A stretch of DNA of 64,000 nucleotides from Sinorhizobium fredii NGR234 (GTDB lineage Bacteria; Pseudomonadota; Alphaproteobacteria; Rhizobiales; Rhizobiaceae), in assembly GCF_000018545.1 (NCBI RefSeq), contig NC_012587.1:930001-994000 (forward strand). The letters run 5' to 3'. The notes below the pieces were generated by a model. The model was not told the origin of the DNA and ran no database searches. It saw nothing but the letters and a program-made list of their open reading frames with translations. The translations under genes were made by a program, and so were the position numbers. Shown piece by piece: positions 17,363 through 27,377 of the stretch. Positions within the stretch are counted from its first letter, which is position 1. Each line of letters starts with the position of its first letter.

Positions 17363-18307
17363 ATGAGCATTGCATTCACGTTCCCCGGTCAGGGCAGCCA
17401 GGCTGTCGGCATGGGCAAGGACCTGGCCGAAGCCTTTCCGGAGGCCGCTGCCGTCTTCGCCGAAGTCGACGACGCGCTTGGCGAAAAGCTCTCCGACACC
17501 ATCTGGAACGGGCCGGAGGAAACCCTGACGCTGACGGCGAATGCGCAACCGGCGCTGATGGCGGTCTCGATCGCCGTGATCCGCGTGCTCGAGGCCAGGG
17601 GGCTCGATCTTGGAAGTAAGGTCTCCTTCGTGGCCGGCCATTCGCTCGGCGAATATTCGGCGCTCTGTGCGGCCGGGACCTTTTCATTGGCCGATACGGC
17701 GCGGCTGCTGCGCATCCGCGGCAATGCGATGCAGGCAGCGGTACCGGTCGGCAAGGGCGCGATGGCGGCGATCATCGGCCTGGAGCATGACGATGTCGAA
17801 GCGGTTTGTCGCGAAGCGTCGTCGCTCGGTGCCTGCCAAATCGCCAACGACAACGGCGGGGGGCAGCTGGTGATCTCGGGCGAGAAGCAGGCGGTGGAAA
17901 AGGCGGCCGCACTTGCCACGGAAAAAGGCGCCAAGCGCGCATTGATGCTGCCGGTCTCCGCACCCTTCCACTCATCCCTGATGGCGCCCGCTGCAGAAGC
18001 CATGCGCGAAGCCCTTGCCCAGGTCGAGAAGCGCGATCCGGTCGTGCCGGTCGTCGCCAATGTTCTGGCCGCCCCGGTCAGCGATGCCGGCGAGATCGCC
18101 CGGCTGCTGGTCGAGCAGGTGACCGGTCAGGTGCGTTGGCGTGAGACGGTTCAGTGGTTCGCCGGCAACGACGTGACGACTCTCTATGAGATCGGCTCCG
18201 GCAAGGTGCTGACCGGCCTTGCGCGACGGATCGACAAGACCGTCAACGGCATTGCCGTAAATACGCCCGCCGATATCGACGCGGCGCTTGCCGCCCTTCT
18301 GGCCTGA
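17363..18307 (+). CDS. fabD: Malonyl-CoA:ACP transacylase
   Basis: Loads malonyl groups onto ACP for fatty-acid synthesis. 314 residues; oxyanion motif GQGSQ at 9-13, nucleophile Ser94 in GHSLGEYSA, and catalytic His203 in APFHSSLM. ATG at 17363 (MSIAFTFPGQGSQ) is the family start; upstream in-frame sequence is not conserved. It is followed by fabG after 26 bp, then acpP and fabF, a complete elongation gene set in one direction. Confidence 0.97.
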   Translation: MSIAFTFPGQGSQAVGMGKDLAEAFPEAAAVFAEVDDALGEKLSDTIWNGPEETLTLTANAQPALMAVSIAVIRVLEARGLDLGSKVSFVAGHSLGEYSALCAAGTFSLADTARLLRIRGNAMQAAVPVGKGAMAAIIGLEHDDVEAVCREASSLGACQIANDNGGGQLVISGEKQAVEKAAALATEKGAKRALMLPVSAPFHSSLMAPAAEAMREALAQVEKRDPVVPVVANVLAAPVSDAGEIARLLVEQVTGQVRWRETVQWFAGNDVTTLYEIGSGKVLTGLARRIDKTVNGIAVNTPADIDAALAALLA

Positions 18308-18333
18308 ACGCCTCAATTACAAGGGAGAAATCC

Positions 18334-19071
18334 ATGTTCGATCTTTCCGGCCGCAAGGCTCTCGTTACCGGCGCATCCGGCGGCATCGGCGAGGAAATCG
18401 CCCGCATGCTGCATGCTCAAGGCGCCGTAGTCGGCCTCCACGGTACCCGCGTCGAGAAGCTCGAGGCGCTCGCCAACACGCTTGGCGAGCGTGTCCATAT
18501 CTTCCCGGCAAACCTTTCCGATCGCGCCGAAGTCAAGGCGCTCGGCGAGAAGGCGGAGACGGAACTCGGCGGGGTGGATATCCTCGTCAACAATGCCGGC
18601 ATCACCAAGGACGGCCTTTTCGTGCGCATGAGCGACGAGGACTGGGACAATGTCCTGGAGGTCAACCTGACGGCCGTCTTCCGGCTGACCCGCGAGCTGA
18701 CGCATCCGATGATGCGCCGGCGCTTCGGCCGCATCGTCAACATCACCTCGGTGGTCGGCGTCACCGGCAATCCGGGCCAGGCCAATTACTGCGCGTCGAA
18801 GGCGGGCATGATCGGCTTCTCCAAGTCGCTCGCCCAGGAGATCGCCACCCGCAACGTCACGGTCAACTGCGTGGCGCCGGGCTTCATCGAGAGTGCGATG
18901 ACCGGCAAGCTGAACGACAAGCAGAAGGAAGGCATCATGGCGGCGATCCCGATGCGCCGCATGGGAAGCGGTGCCGAGGTCGCCTCGGCCGTGGCCTATC
19001 TCGCCTCGAACGAGGCGGCCTACGTCACCGGCCAGACCATTCACGTCAACGGCGGCATGGCGATGATCTGA
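18334..19071 (+). CDS. fabG: 3-oxoacyl-ACP reductase
   Basis: NADPH-dependent reduction of 3-oxoacyl-ACP. 245 residues with TGASGGIG at 12-19, NNAG at 86-89, and the catalytic Ser139, Tyr152 and Lys156 (YCASK). ATG at 18334 has a strong AAGGGAGAA ribosome-binding site. It differs from the other SDR genes in the window by the FabG-specific NITSVVGVTGNPGQANYCASK region and by its place between fabD and acpP. Confidence 0.96.
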   Translation: MFDLSGRKALVTGASGGIGEEIARMLHAQGAVVGLHGTRVEKLEALANTLGERVHIFPANLSDRAEVKALGEKAETELGGVDILVNNAGITKDGLFVRMSDEDWDNVLEVNLTAVFRLTRELTHPMMRRRFGRIVNITSVVGVTGNPGQANYCASKAGMIGFSKSLAQEIATRNVTVNCVAPGFIESAMTGKLNDKQKEGIMAAIPMRRMGSGAEVASAVAYLASNEAAYVTGQTIHVNGGMAMI

Positions 19072-19399
19072 GCCGCGGGTTCCGGCGGCCGGGTGATGCA
19101 AGCTGCAACCGGCCGCATCAGTGCCTCCGCGCCTTGATGCCAAATGCCTGAAATTCAATGTTGAGCAAGCGAATGTCAGGCATTTTCGGACTTTGCGGCA
19201 GACTTAAACCGTGTTAATCGGGCCATGACTGTGCGCAGTCGACCGGTCCGGCCAGGTTGTCCGGCAGCCCCTGCTGCCACGGGTTTCCCCGGTTTGGTTG
19301 AATGGATTGCCCGGTGGACCAACTTGGTCTATCAGGCGTGAATGAGTACCGGCGCCAAGAATGGCGCCGCAGAGAAAACGAAGGTCGAGGAACTCCGAC
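19072..19399. other. Intergenic region fabG-acpP
   Basis: 328 bp without a gene. It contains a GC inverted repeat (GCGGCCGG 19085-19092 / 19109-19116) and a longer-spaced one listed separately. acpP probably has its own promoter here, as expected for a very highly expressed gene. Confidence 0.5.
19142..19185 (+). repeat. Inverted repeat upstream of acpP
   Basis: AAATGCCTGA (19142-19151) and its exact complement TCAGGCATTT (19176-19185), separated by 24 nt and followed by a T. It could be a loose fabG terminator or a binding site controlling acpP. The 10-bp perfect match in this context is unlikely to be chance, but the role is unknown. Confidence 0.5.
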
Positions 19400-19636
19400 A
19401 TGAGCGATATCGCAGAACGCGTGAAGAAAATTGTTATTGATCATCTTGGCGTCGATGCCGAAAAAGTTAGCGAAGGCGCAAGCTTCATCGACGACCTCGG
19501 CGCGGACTCGCTCGACACGGTCGAACTGGTCATGGCTTTCGAAGAGGAATTCGGCGTCGAGATTCCGGACGATGCGGCGGATTCGATCCTCACCGTCGGC
19601 GACGCCGTCAAGTTCATCGAAAAGGCCCAGGCCTAA
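19400..19636 (+). CDS. acpP: Acyl carrier protein
   Basis: 78-residue acidic carrier protein. Ser37 in the GADSLD motif is the site for the 4'-phosphopantetheine arm. ATG at 19400 gives the canonical N-terminus [12 protein letters not shown]; the frame upstream is not coding. It delivers acyl chains to fatty-acid, phospholipid and lipid A synthesis. It lies between fabG and fabF with long flanking gaps (328 and 214 bp), consistent with separate high-level transcription. Confidence 0.98.
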   Translation: MSDIAERVKKIVIDHLGVDAEKVSEGASFIDDLGADSLDTVELVMAFEEEFGVEIPDDAADSILTVGDAVKFIEKAQA

Positions 19637-19850
19637 TCGTTACCGCGGCCTTGCGGCCGCCGCGGGCCGCAAGTTGCGGCCCGTACAGCCCTGGGGATGT
19701 GGGCTGGCCCGCCGTGATTGCGGGTCGCGATCAGCAAAGTGCTCCCGCCTTTCCCTCTGATCGTCGAAACTGCAAGGGAAGCAGGGATCGGGCTCGTCGA
19801 ACGCGTACCGGTTCAGCTCCGGAATTGAACGTTCAGGGTGGGTCATGGGC

Positions 19851-21116
19851 ATGAGACGTGTCGTTATCACCGGTACCGGCATGGTATCTCCTTTGGGTTG
19901 CGGAACCGAGGTTAGCTGGTCGCGTCTTCTGGCCGGCGGCAACGCCGCTCGCAGGGTGACCGAGTTCGAGGTCGAGGACCTTCCCGCCAAGATCGCCTGC
20001 CGTATCCCCTTCGGTGACGGCTCCGACGGCACCTTCAATGCCGACGACTGGATGGAGCCCAAGGAACAGCGCAAGGTCGACCCATTCATCACCTATGCGA
20101 TGGCCGCCGCCGACATGGCGCTCGCGGATGCTGGGTGGAAGCCGGAAAGCGACGAGGACCAGATTGCCACCGGCGTGCTGATCGGCTCCGGCATCGGCGG
20201 CCTCGAAGGGATCGTCGAGGGCGGCTACACGCTGCGCGACAAGGGGCCGCGCCGGCTTTCGCCCTTCTTCATCCCCGGCCGCCTGATCAATCTTGCCTCC
20301 GGCCAGGTTTCCATTCGCCACAAGTTGCGCGGCCCGAACCATTCGGTGGTCACGGCCTGTTCGACCGGCGCGCACGCCATCGGTGACGCGAGCCGCCTGA
20401 TCGCGCTCGGTGATGCCGACGTCATGGTCGCGGGCGGAACCGAATCGCCGATCTGCCGCATTTCGCTGGCCGGCTTTGCCGCCTGCAAGGCCCTCTCGAC
20501 GCAGCACAATGACGATCCGCAAAAGGCATCGCGTCCCTATGATGCCGATCGCGACGGCTTCGTCATGGGCGAGGGTGCCGGCATCGTCATCCTCGAGGAA
20601 CTCGAGCACGCCAAGGCGCGCGGCGCCAAGATCTATGCCGAAGTGGTCGGCTACGGCCTTTCCGGCGACGCTTTCCACATCACCGCCCCCTCGGAAGACG
20701 GCGACGGCGCCTACCGCTGCATGCAGATGGCGCTGAAGCGCGCCGGCCTGACGGCGGCCGACGTCGACTATATCAACGCGCACGGCACATCCACGATGGC
20801 CGACACGATCGAGCTCGGCGCGGTCGAGCGGCTGGTGGGCGACAGCGCTTCGAGGATCTCGATGTCTTCGACGAAATCGGCGATCGGCCATCTCCTTGGG
20901 GCCGCCGGTGCGGTCGAAGCGATTTTCTCGGCGCTGGCGATTCGCGACAATGTCGCGCCGCCGACCCTCAACCTCGACAATCCGTCGGCCGAGACGAAGA
21001 TCGACCTGGTGCCGCATGTGGCCCGCAAGCGCGAGATCAACGTCGCTCTGTCGAATTCCTTCGGTTTCGGCGGCACCAATGCATCGCTGGTGCTGCGCCG
21101 CTACAAGGGCCACTGA
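19851..21116 (+). CDS. fabF: 3-oxoacyl-ACP synthase II
   Basis: Condensing enzyme of fatty-acid elongation. 421 residues; nucleophile Cys170 in VVTACSTGAHAIG, His311 in NAHGTSTMADT and His347 in KSAIGHLLGAAG complete the Cys-His-His triad. An ATG at 19845 is also in frame, but ATG 19851 (MRRVVITGTGMVSPLG) is preferred: it has better spacing from AGGGTGGG and starts like other FabF proteins. It is followed by mltG after 286 bp. Confidence 0.96.
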   Translation: MRRVVITGTGMVSPLGCGTEVSWSRLLAGGNAARRVTEFEVEDLPAKIACRIPFGDGSDGTFNADDWMEPKEQRKVDPFITYAMAAADMALADAGWKPESDEDQIATGVLIGSGIGGLEGIVEGGYTLRDKGPRRLSPFFIPGRLINLASGQVSIRHKLRGPNHSVVTACSTGAHAIGDASRLIALGDADVMVAGGTESPICRISLAGFAACKALSTQHNDDPQKASRPYDADRDGFVMGEGAGIVILEELEHAKARGAKIYAEVVGYGLSGDAFHITAPSEDGDGAYRCMQMALKRAGLTAADVDYINAHGTSTMADTIELGAVERLVGDSASRISMSSTKSAIGHLLGAAGAVEAIFSALAIRDNVAPPTLNLDNPSAETKIDLVPHVARKREINVALSNSFGFGGTNASLVLRRYKGH

Positions 21117-21132
21117 AGTCGCCGGACCGGCT

Positions 21133-21169
21133 CCGGTAGCAGGAACGGAAAAACCGCTCGTGCTACCGG
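21133..21169 (+). terminator. Possible fabF terminator hairpin
   Basis: CCGGTAGCA (21133-21141) and its complement TGCTACCGG (21161-21169), with partial pairing inside, begin 17 bp after the fabF stop. There is no T tract after the stem, so termination activity is uncertain. Confidence 0.45.
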
Positions 21170-21402
21170 TCTCCCATGGCGCTTTATCCCGCTTTTTGCC
21201 GCAATGCTCGCTACAAGCTTTCGGCGGGAGATATCGTGTCGGTTTCGCCCCGATTGGCTATGTTCGCACAAGGCACATCTGGCTTGTGGACCGTCTATTG
21301 CTCTGACACATTCGTGCACGTTTACGCTTGCCGCCGGTCTAAGCCGAAATTCGCACCGGCGACGGCTCGATTGAATTTGCGGGTTTCGGATTCGGGTTAA
21401 TC

Positions 21403-22590
21403 GTGAGCGACTCAAACGAGAACAGCGCGGCGCAGTTCGGCCGCAATGAAACCGGGAGCAACGGGCCGATCATTCCGAAATCGGCGAACGAGGCGCTGAG
21501 GCCGGAGCGGGTACCGGAACCGCCAAAGCGGTCCCGGAAAGCGCGCAGCCAGGTGGTCATCTTCCTCAATTTCCTGATGACCGTGGTCGTGTTCGTCGCG
21601 CTGGCGGCGGCGGGAGCCGTCTACTACGCGATGCATGCGTACGAGAAACCGGGCCCCTTGGAAGCGAACCAGAACTTCATCGTGCGCGGCGGCGCCGGCA
21701 TCATTGAAATTGCCGAGGGGCTGGAGCGCAACAACATCATCACCGACAGCCGCGTCTTCCGCTTCGTCTCCGAAGCCTATCTCGACAACGAAACGCTGAA
21801 GGCCGGCGAATACGAGATCAAGGCGCATGCGTCGATGCAGGAGATCATGGAGCTCCTGAAATCCGGCAAGTCGATCCTCTATGCGGTGTCCCTGCCGGAA
21901 GGGCTGACCGTGAAGCAGATGTTCCGCAAGCTTTCGGACGACCCGGTGCTCGTCGGCGATCTGCCGGCGGAACTGCCGGCCGAGGGCTCACTAAAGCCGG
22001 ACACCTACAAATTCACACGCGGCACCAAGCGGGGCGAAATCGTCCAGCAGATGGTTTCGGCACAAAAAGCGCTTGTCTCGCAGATCTGGGAAAAGCGTGA
22101 TCCCGAATTGCCTGTGACATCGGTCGAAGAGTTCGTCACGCTCGCCTCCATCGTCGAGAAGGAGACGGGCCGCGCAGACGAACGGCCGCGCGTCGCCTCG
22201 GTCTTCATCAACCGGTTGGAAAAGGGCATGCGCCTGCAGTCGGATCCGACGATCATTTACGGCATCTTCGGCGGCGAGGGTAAACCCGTCGACCGGGCGA
22301 TCCTGAAGTCCGACCTCGAAAAGGAAACGCCTTACAACACCTATCTCATCAAGGGGCTGCCGCCGACGCCGATTGCAAATCCCGGCAGGGCGGCGCTGGA
22401 AGCCGTGGCCAATCCCTCGCGCACGCCCGAGCTTTATTTCGTCGCCGACGGGACCGGCGGACACGTCTTTGCCGCGACGCTCGATGAACACAACGCGAAT
22501 GTGCGGCGGTGGCGGAAACTCGAGGCCGAAAAGGCGGCCGAGGCGGCAAAGGCGGCTGCGGATGCCGCCACGGCACCCGAGGCGCAATAG
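21403..22590 (+). CDS. mltG: Endolytic murein transglycosylase MltG
   Basis: Cuts nascent peptidoglycan strands at the inner membrane to terminate chain growth. 395 residues: a polar cytosolic leader (1-48), one membrane anchor (about 51-75), a LysM-like domain, and the YceG catalytic domain with the catalytic Glu252 in TLASIVEKET and the INRLEKGMRLQSDPT segment. The C-terminal about 20 residues are an Ala/Glu-rich tail. GTG at 21403 is the start; there is no better ATG nearby. The position between fabF and the yicC-gmk pair is usual in rhizobia. Confidence 0.93.
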   Translation: MSDSNENSAAQFGRNETGSNGPIIPKSANEALRPERVPEPPKRSRKARSQVVIFLNFLMTVVVFVALAAAGAVYYAMHAYEKPGPLEANQNFIVRGGAGIIEIAEGLERNNIITDSRVFRFVSEAYLDNETLKAGEYEIKAHASMQEIMELLKSGKSILYAVSLPEGLTVKQMFRKLSDDPVLVGDLPAELPAEGSLKPDTYKFTRGTKRGEIVQQMVSAQKALVSQIWEKRDPELPVTSVEEFVTLASIVEKETGRADERPRVASVFINRLEKGMRLQSDPTIIYGIFGGEGKPVDRAILKSDLEKETPYNTYLIKGLPPTPIANPGRAALEAVANPSRTPELYFVADGTGGHVFAATLDEHNANVRRWRKLEAEKAAEAAKAAADAATAPEAQ

Positions 22591-22789
22591 AGACAGGCTG
22601 TATTTGTGGACGATCGGCCGACGGCGTGGATATCCCTTGCGGGCTGCCGCGCCGTCGCCCTATTGCTTCTGCACGACAGCGCCCGCGCGTCCTTTCGAAG
22701 GTCGCTGCAGTACTTGGAAACGCTGGTGTTACTGTCCTTGAATCAGCATGCGATTCAAGGAGCGCACACAGCAGCGAATGGAGGAAACC

Positions 22790-23677
22790 ATGCCGCTCCA
22801 GTCGATGACCGGCTTTGCCAGGAGAGAGGGGAGCAGCGGCCGCTATCGCTGGGCCTGGGAATTGCGCTCCGTCAACGGAAAGGGACTCGATGTACGGCTG
22901 CGCCTGCCGCAGGGGCTGGAACGTTTCGAGCCCGACTGCCGGCGTCTTGCTCCGCAATATTTCTCGCGCGGCAATCTGCAGATCGCTCTCTCTGTCAGCG
23001 GCGGCGAGACGGCCGTCGAAGCCGTCATCAACCGGGGCGCCCTGGATGCCGTGCTGAAACTACGCGAGCAATTGGGCGACCTCGTCGACCCGGCGCCGCT
23101 CAGGTTCGATACGCTGCTGTCGCTCCGAGGCATCATCGATCTGCGTGAACCGGAGGAAAGCGAGACTGAGCGCGCCGCCCGCGACGACGATATCGTCAAG
23201 GGGCTGGAATTGTCGCTGGCAGACCTGATGGCCATGCGCGAGGACGAGGGGGCGGCCCTCGAAAAGGTTTTGGCGGCGCAGGTGGACCGCATTGAAGAGC
23301 TGACGGCGACGGTGGAGAAGGACCCGTCACGGAGCGCTCCGGCAATTGCCGCCCGGTTGGCGCAGCAGGTCGCGTTGATCATGGACAACGCATCTTCCAT
23401 CGACCGTGAAAGATTGCATGCCGAGGTCGCGCTGCTTGCAACCAAAGCTGATCTCAGGGAAGAGGTCGACCGGCTCCGTTCGCACATTGCCGCCGCCCGC
23501 GAGCTCTTGACGAAAGGCGGCCCCGTTGGACGCAAGCTCGACTTCCTTGCACAGGAATTTAACCGGGAATCGAATACCATCTGCTCGAAGTCGAACGCCG
23601 CTGCCGTCTCGGCCGCGGGCATCGAATTGAAGGTTGTGATCGACCAGTTCCGCGAACAGGTTCAGAATCTGGAGTAA
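22790..23677 (+). CDS. yicC: YicC-family endoribonuclease
   Basis: 295 residues beginning MPLQSMTGFARREG, the conserved YicC N-terminus, with a C-terminal DUF1732 region (REEVDRLRSHIAAARELL, then GRKLDFLAQEFNRESNTICSK). In E. coli YicC is an endoribonuclease that takes part in sRNA turnover; here the function is by family only. ATG at 22790 sits 6 nt after GGAGG, so the 14 codons of open frame before it are not used. It is followed by gmk after 3 bp, a pairing seen in many bacteria. Confidence 0.9.
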   Translation: MPLQSMTGFARREGSSGRYRWAWELRSVNGKGLDVRLRLPQGLERFEPDCRRLAPQYFSRGNLQIALSVSGGETAVEAVINRGALDAVLKLREQLGDLVDPAPLRFDTLLSLRGIIDLREPEESETERAARDDDIVKGLELSLADLMAMREDEGAALEKVLAAQVDRIEELTATVEKDPSRSAPAIAARLAQQVALIMDNASSIDRERLHAEVALLATKADLREEVDRLRSHIAAARELLTKGGPVGRKLDFLAQEFNRESNTICSKSNAAAVSAAGIELKVVIDQFREQVQNLE

Positions 23678-23680
23678 GAC

Positions 23681-24340
<660 letters not shown>

Positions 24341-25198
24341 GGGGCGCGGCCCCGGATCGCGGTACCTTTTCCCCCAACAGGCAATTCGCCAGCCGGCAGA
24401 ACTCTTCGACCGTCAGCGTCTCGGCCCGCCGTTGCGGGTCGATGCCTGCCTTGCCGAGCAGCGCTTCGCCGCCGATCGACTTGAGGCTCTGGCGCAGCAT
24501 CTTGCGGCGCTGGCCGAAGGCCGCCTGCGTGACCTTCTCGAGCGCCGAGACCGCGCATGGAATCGGATTGTCGATCGGCTCGAGATGCACGACCGTGGAG
24601 GTCACCTTCGGAGGCGGGGTGAAGGCCTGCGGCGGCACGTCGAAGGCCAGGCGCGCCTTGGTGCGCCAGCCACAGAGGACGCCGAGGCGGCCATAGTGAT
24701 CGTCGTCGGCGCCGGCGACGATCCGCAAGCCAACTTCCCGCTGGATCATCAGCGTCATCGACTGCCAGAAGGGCGGCCAGCGCTCGGGCAGCAGCCAATT
24801 GACGAGAAGCTGCGTGCCGACATTGTAGGGCAGGTTGGCGATGATACGCACCGGTCCCTCGGCGAGGCGCTCGAAATCCACCTTCAAGGCGTCGCCTTCG
24901 ACGACGTCGAGCCGGCCGGGATAGTGGGCGCTGATTTCGGCAAGTGCCGGCAGGCAGCGCGGGTCGCGTTCGATTGCCACGACCTTCCTGGCGCCGAGCG
25001 CCAGGATGGCGCGCGTCAGCCCCCCGGGGCCTGGGCCGACTTCGATGACGGTGACGTCTTCGAGGGGGCCGGCCGTGCGGGCGATCTTCTGGGTGAGATT
25101 GAGGTCGAGCAGGAAATTCTGCCCGAGCGCTTTCTTCGCATCGAGCCCGTGGCGCTGGATGACGTCGCGAAGCGGCGGCAGACCGTCGAGTGCTGCCA

Positions 25199-26227
25199 TC
25201 AGCGCGGCACCTTCCCGGCATTGGCTGCCAGTTCCGCGGCAAGACGCAGCGCCGCCTGCAGGCTGTCCTCGCGCGCAATGCCCTTGCCGGCGATCGCAAA
25301 GGCAGTGCCATGGTCCGGCGAGGTTCTGATGAAGGGTAAGCCAAGCGTGACATTGACGCTGTCATCGAAGCCGAGCGCCTTGGCCGGGATCAGAGCCTGA
25401 TCGTGATACATGCAGATCGCCACGTCATAGGTCTGTCTTGCCCGATCGTGGAACATGGTGTCGGCCGGAAGCGGCCCGACGACGTCGAGACCGTCGGCGC
25501 GAAGGCGGTCGATCACCGGACGGATGACCTGATCGTCCTCGAGCCCGAGCGCGCCTCCTTCGCCGGCATGCGGGTTGAGGCCCGCAATGGCCAGACGCGG
25601 CGCCGTAAGCCCGAAGCGGCTCTTCAGATCGGCGGCGGTCGTCGTAGAGGTCCGGTAGATCAGATCCGGCGTCAGGGCGGCGGGAACATCCTTGAGCGGA
25701 ATATGGATCGTCACCGGGACGGCGCGCAGCTTCGGCCCCGCCAGCATCATCACCGGCAGAAGGGAGGCTCCGGTCGCCTTCTCCGCCAGATCGGCGAGAT
25801 ATTCGGTGTGGCCGGGGAAGCGGAAACCTGCCTCGTAGAGTACGGCCTTGGCGATGGGATTGGTCGTTACGGCCGAGGCTTCACCGGCCATGACGAGCCG
25901 CACGGCGGTATCGATCGCACCGGTTACGGCAGCGGCATTCTCCGCGCTCGGCTGGCCGGCGACCACGGGCGCGGCACAACGGATCGGCAATACCGGCAGG
26001 GCGTTTGCGAAGACGGCGGCTGCGTTGAGGCAATCGGTCTCCTCGATCCGCACCGGTTGCCCGAGCACCCTGGCGCGCGCCGAAAGCACCGAAGGGTCGC
26101 CGATGAAGAGGAAAGGCGCAGTTGCCTGCGCCTCCCGCCTTGCCCAAACGGCAAGAGTAATGTCCGGGCCAATCCCGGCCGGGTCACCCATCGTCAGGGC
26201 GATCGGCCTGCCGCTCGTCTCGCTCAT
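25199..26227 (-). CDS. pdxA: 4-hydroxythreonine-4-phosphate dehydrogenase
   Basis: Oxidises 4-phosphohydroxy-L-threonine in pyridoxal-phosphate synthesis. 342 residues; metal-binding histidines are His140 (FPGHTEYL), one in NPHAGEGG and one in [11 protein letters not shown]. It lies 11 bp after surA and shares one base with rsmA. The order surA-pdxA-rsmA matches the well-known enterobacterial arrangement. Confidence 0.95.
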   Translation of the reverse strand: MSETSGRPIALTMGDPAGIGPDITLAVWARREAQATAPFLFIGDPSVLSARARVLGQPVRIEETDCLNAAAVFANALPVLPIRCAAPVVAGQPSAENAAAVTGAIDTAVRLVMAGEASAVTTNPIAKAVLYEAGFRFPGHTEYLADLAEKATGASLLPVMMLAGPKLRAVPVTIHIPLKDVPAALTPDLIYRTSTTTAADLKSRFGLTAPRLAIAGLNPHAGEGGALGLEDDQVIRPVIDRLRADGLDVVGPLPADTMFHDRARQTYDVAICMYHDQALIPAKALGFDDSVNVTLGLPFIRTSPDHGTAFAIAGKGIAREDSLQAALRLAAELAANAGKVPR

Positions 26228-26238
26228 GATAGCCCGTA

Positions 26239-27177
26239 TTATTTGTTGACGATCTGCGCCTTGGAGCGCAGCTCCTCGAGATATTTCTCGCTGTTCGGAT
26301 CTTCGCCGCCGGCCTTCTTCTTGCCGATGTCCTCGGCACGGAAGACAACTTCGGCGGCGGCGTCGTCATTGACCTGGCGCTTCTTGCAGATTGCCAGATA
26401 TTCGACGCCCTTTTCGGTGACTCGCGTGCCGGTCGTCGTGCCGTCCCCCGCCTTTTCGACGAGCGGCTTCCAATCCTCCGGCAATTGCTGGGCAAGCACG
26501 CGGCCGAGACTGCGGATCGATACGTCACGGTAATTCGCTGCGAAAGCCTTCGACGTCTCGCAACCGGGGAACTGCGAGCGCGAAGCATTGGCTTCGGCCT
26601 GCCGCTTGGCGGTGATCGCGCCGCGTTTCGATTCCGGGATGACGAAGATGACCTGCTGCAGGAAGTATTCCGTCGTCACCGGCTTGTTGCCGCCGCCTTC
26701 CATCATGCGCTTGACCAGGTCGCCGCCGGACAGCCGGCTGGCGCTGCCATAGCGGAAGTTGACGACCCGCGGCCAGCTCATCTGGACGGCAATATACTGC
26801 TTGAAATGCTCGATGCCGACGCCGGACTGATCGAGAATCTTGCCGAGTTGCTCAGTCGACAGCTTGTTGCCGGCGGCAAATCGCGCATAGGCGGCGTCGA
26901 CCTCCTGGGTGCTGACCGACTGCTGGACGCGGGCGATCTCGGCACGCTTCAGGACCTCGTCGACAAGTTGCTTCTCGGCTTCGGCTGCACCGCCACCTTG
27001 GCGCTGCAGGCGTAGGAACGCCACGCGCTTGGCGATATCACCCGAGGTGATAACGGTACTGTTGACAATTACCTTCACACCGCTGGCAGCCTGAACGGCT
27101 GCACCAGAAGCAATGCTCAGCACCCCGGCGACCGCCAGCGCGGAGAGCGCCCTCACGATCGAAATTTTCCCGCCCAT
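26239..27177 (-). CDS. surA: SurA-like periplasmic chaperone
   Basis: 312 residues: signal peptide (about 1-32, hydrophobic [19 protein letters not shown] with an Ala-rich cleavage site), a SurA N-terminal chaperone domain ([20 protein letters not shown]) and a C-terminal part that corresponds to a single degraded parvulin domain ([15 protein letters not shown]). SurA escorts outer-membrane proteins such as LptD. ATG 27177 is preferred over the TTG two codons earlier because GGGGA precedes it at good spacing. It lies downstream of lptD across 200 bp and before pdxA. Confidence 0.85.
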   Translation of the reverse strand: MGGKISIVRALSALAVAGVLSIASGAAVQAASGVKVIVNSTVITSGDIAKRVAFLRLQRQGGGAAEAEKQLVDEVLKRAEIARVQQSVSTQEVDAAYARFAAGNKLSTEQLGKILDQSGVGIEHFKQYIAVQMSWPRVVNFRYGSASRLSGGDLVKRMMEGGGNKPVTTEYFLQQVIFVIPESKRGAITAKRQAEANASRSQFPGCETSKAFAANYRDVSIRSLGRVLAQQLPEDWKPLVEKAGDGTTTGTRVTEKGVEYLAICKKRQVNDDAAAEVVFRAEDIGKKKAGGEDPNSEKYLEELRSKAQIVNK

Positions 27178-27377
27178 GATCAATCCCCGCTCATCCCGCG
27201 TCGATTGCTCGCAGCCGTTGCCACAGCCTCAACCGACCGCCTTCCCACTATCAATTTGTGGGAAATGCATAATACATGCGGCTAAACAATGACAAGAGCG
27301 CGTGATCAATCGATCGCGCCGCATTTATGTGGGCCACGAGATGGCGCTCACGATTGAAGGGGGGAACGGGGAACGTC

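Noticed and set aside
27298..27319. Inverted repeat GCGCG...CGCGC between lptD and surA as a terminator
   Set aside because: The stem is broken by a bulge, there is no T tract, and both genes are probably one operon.
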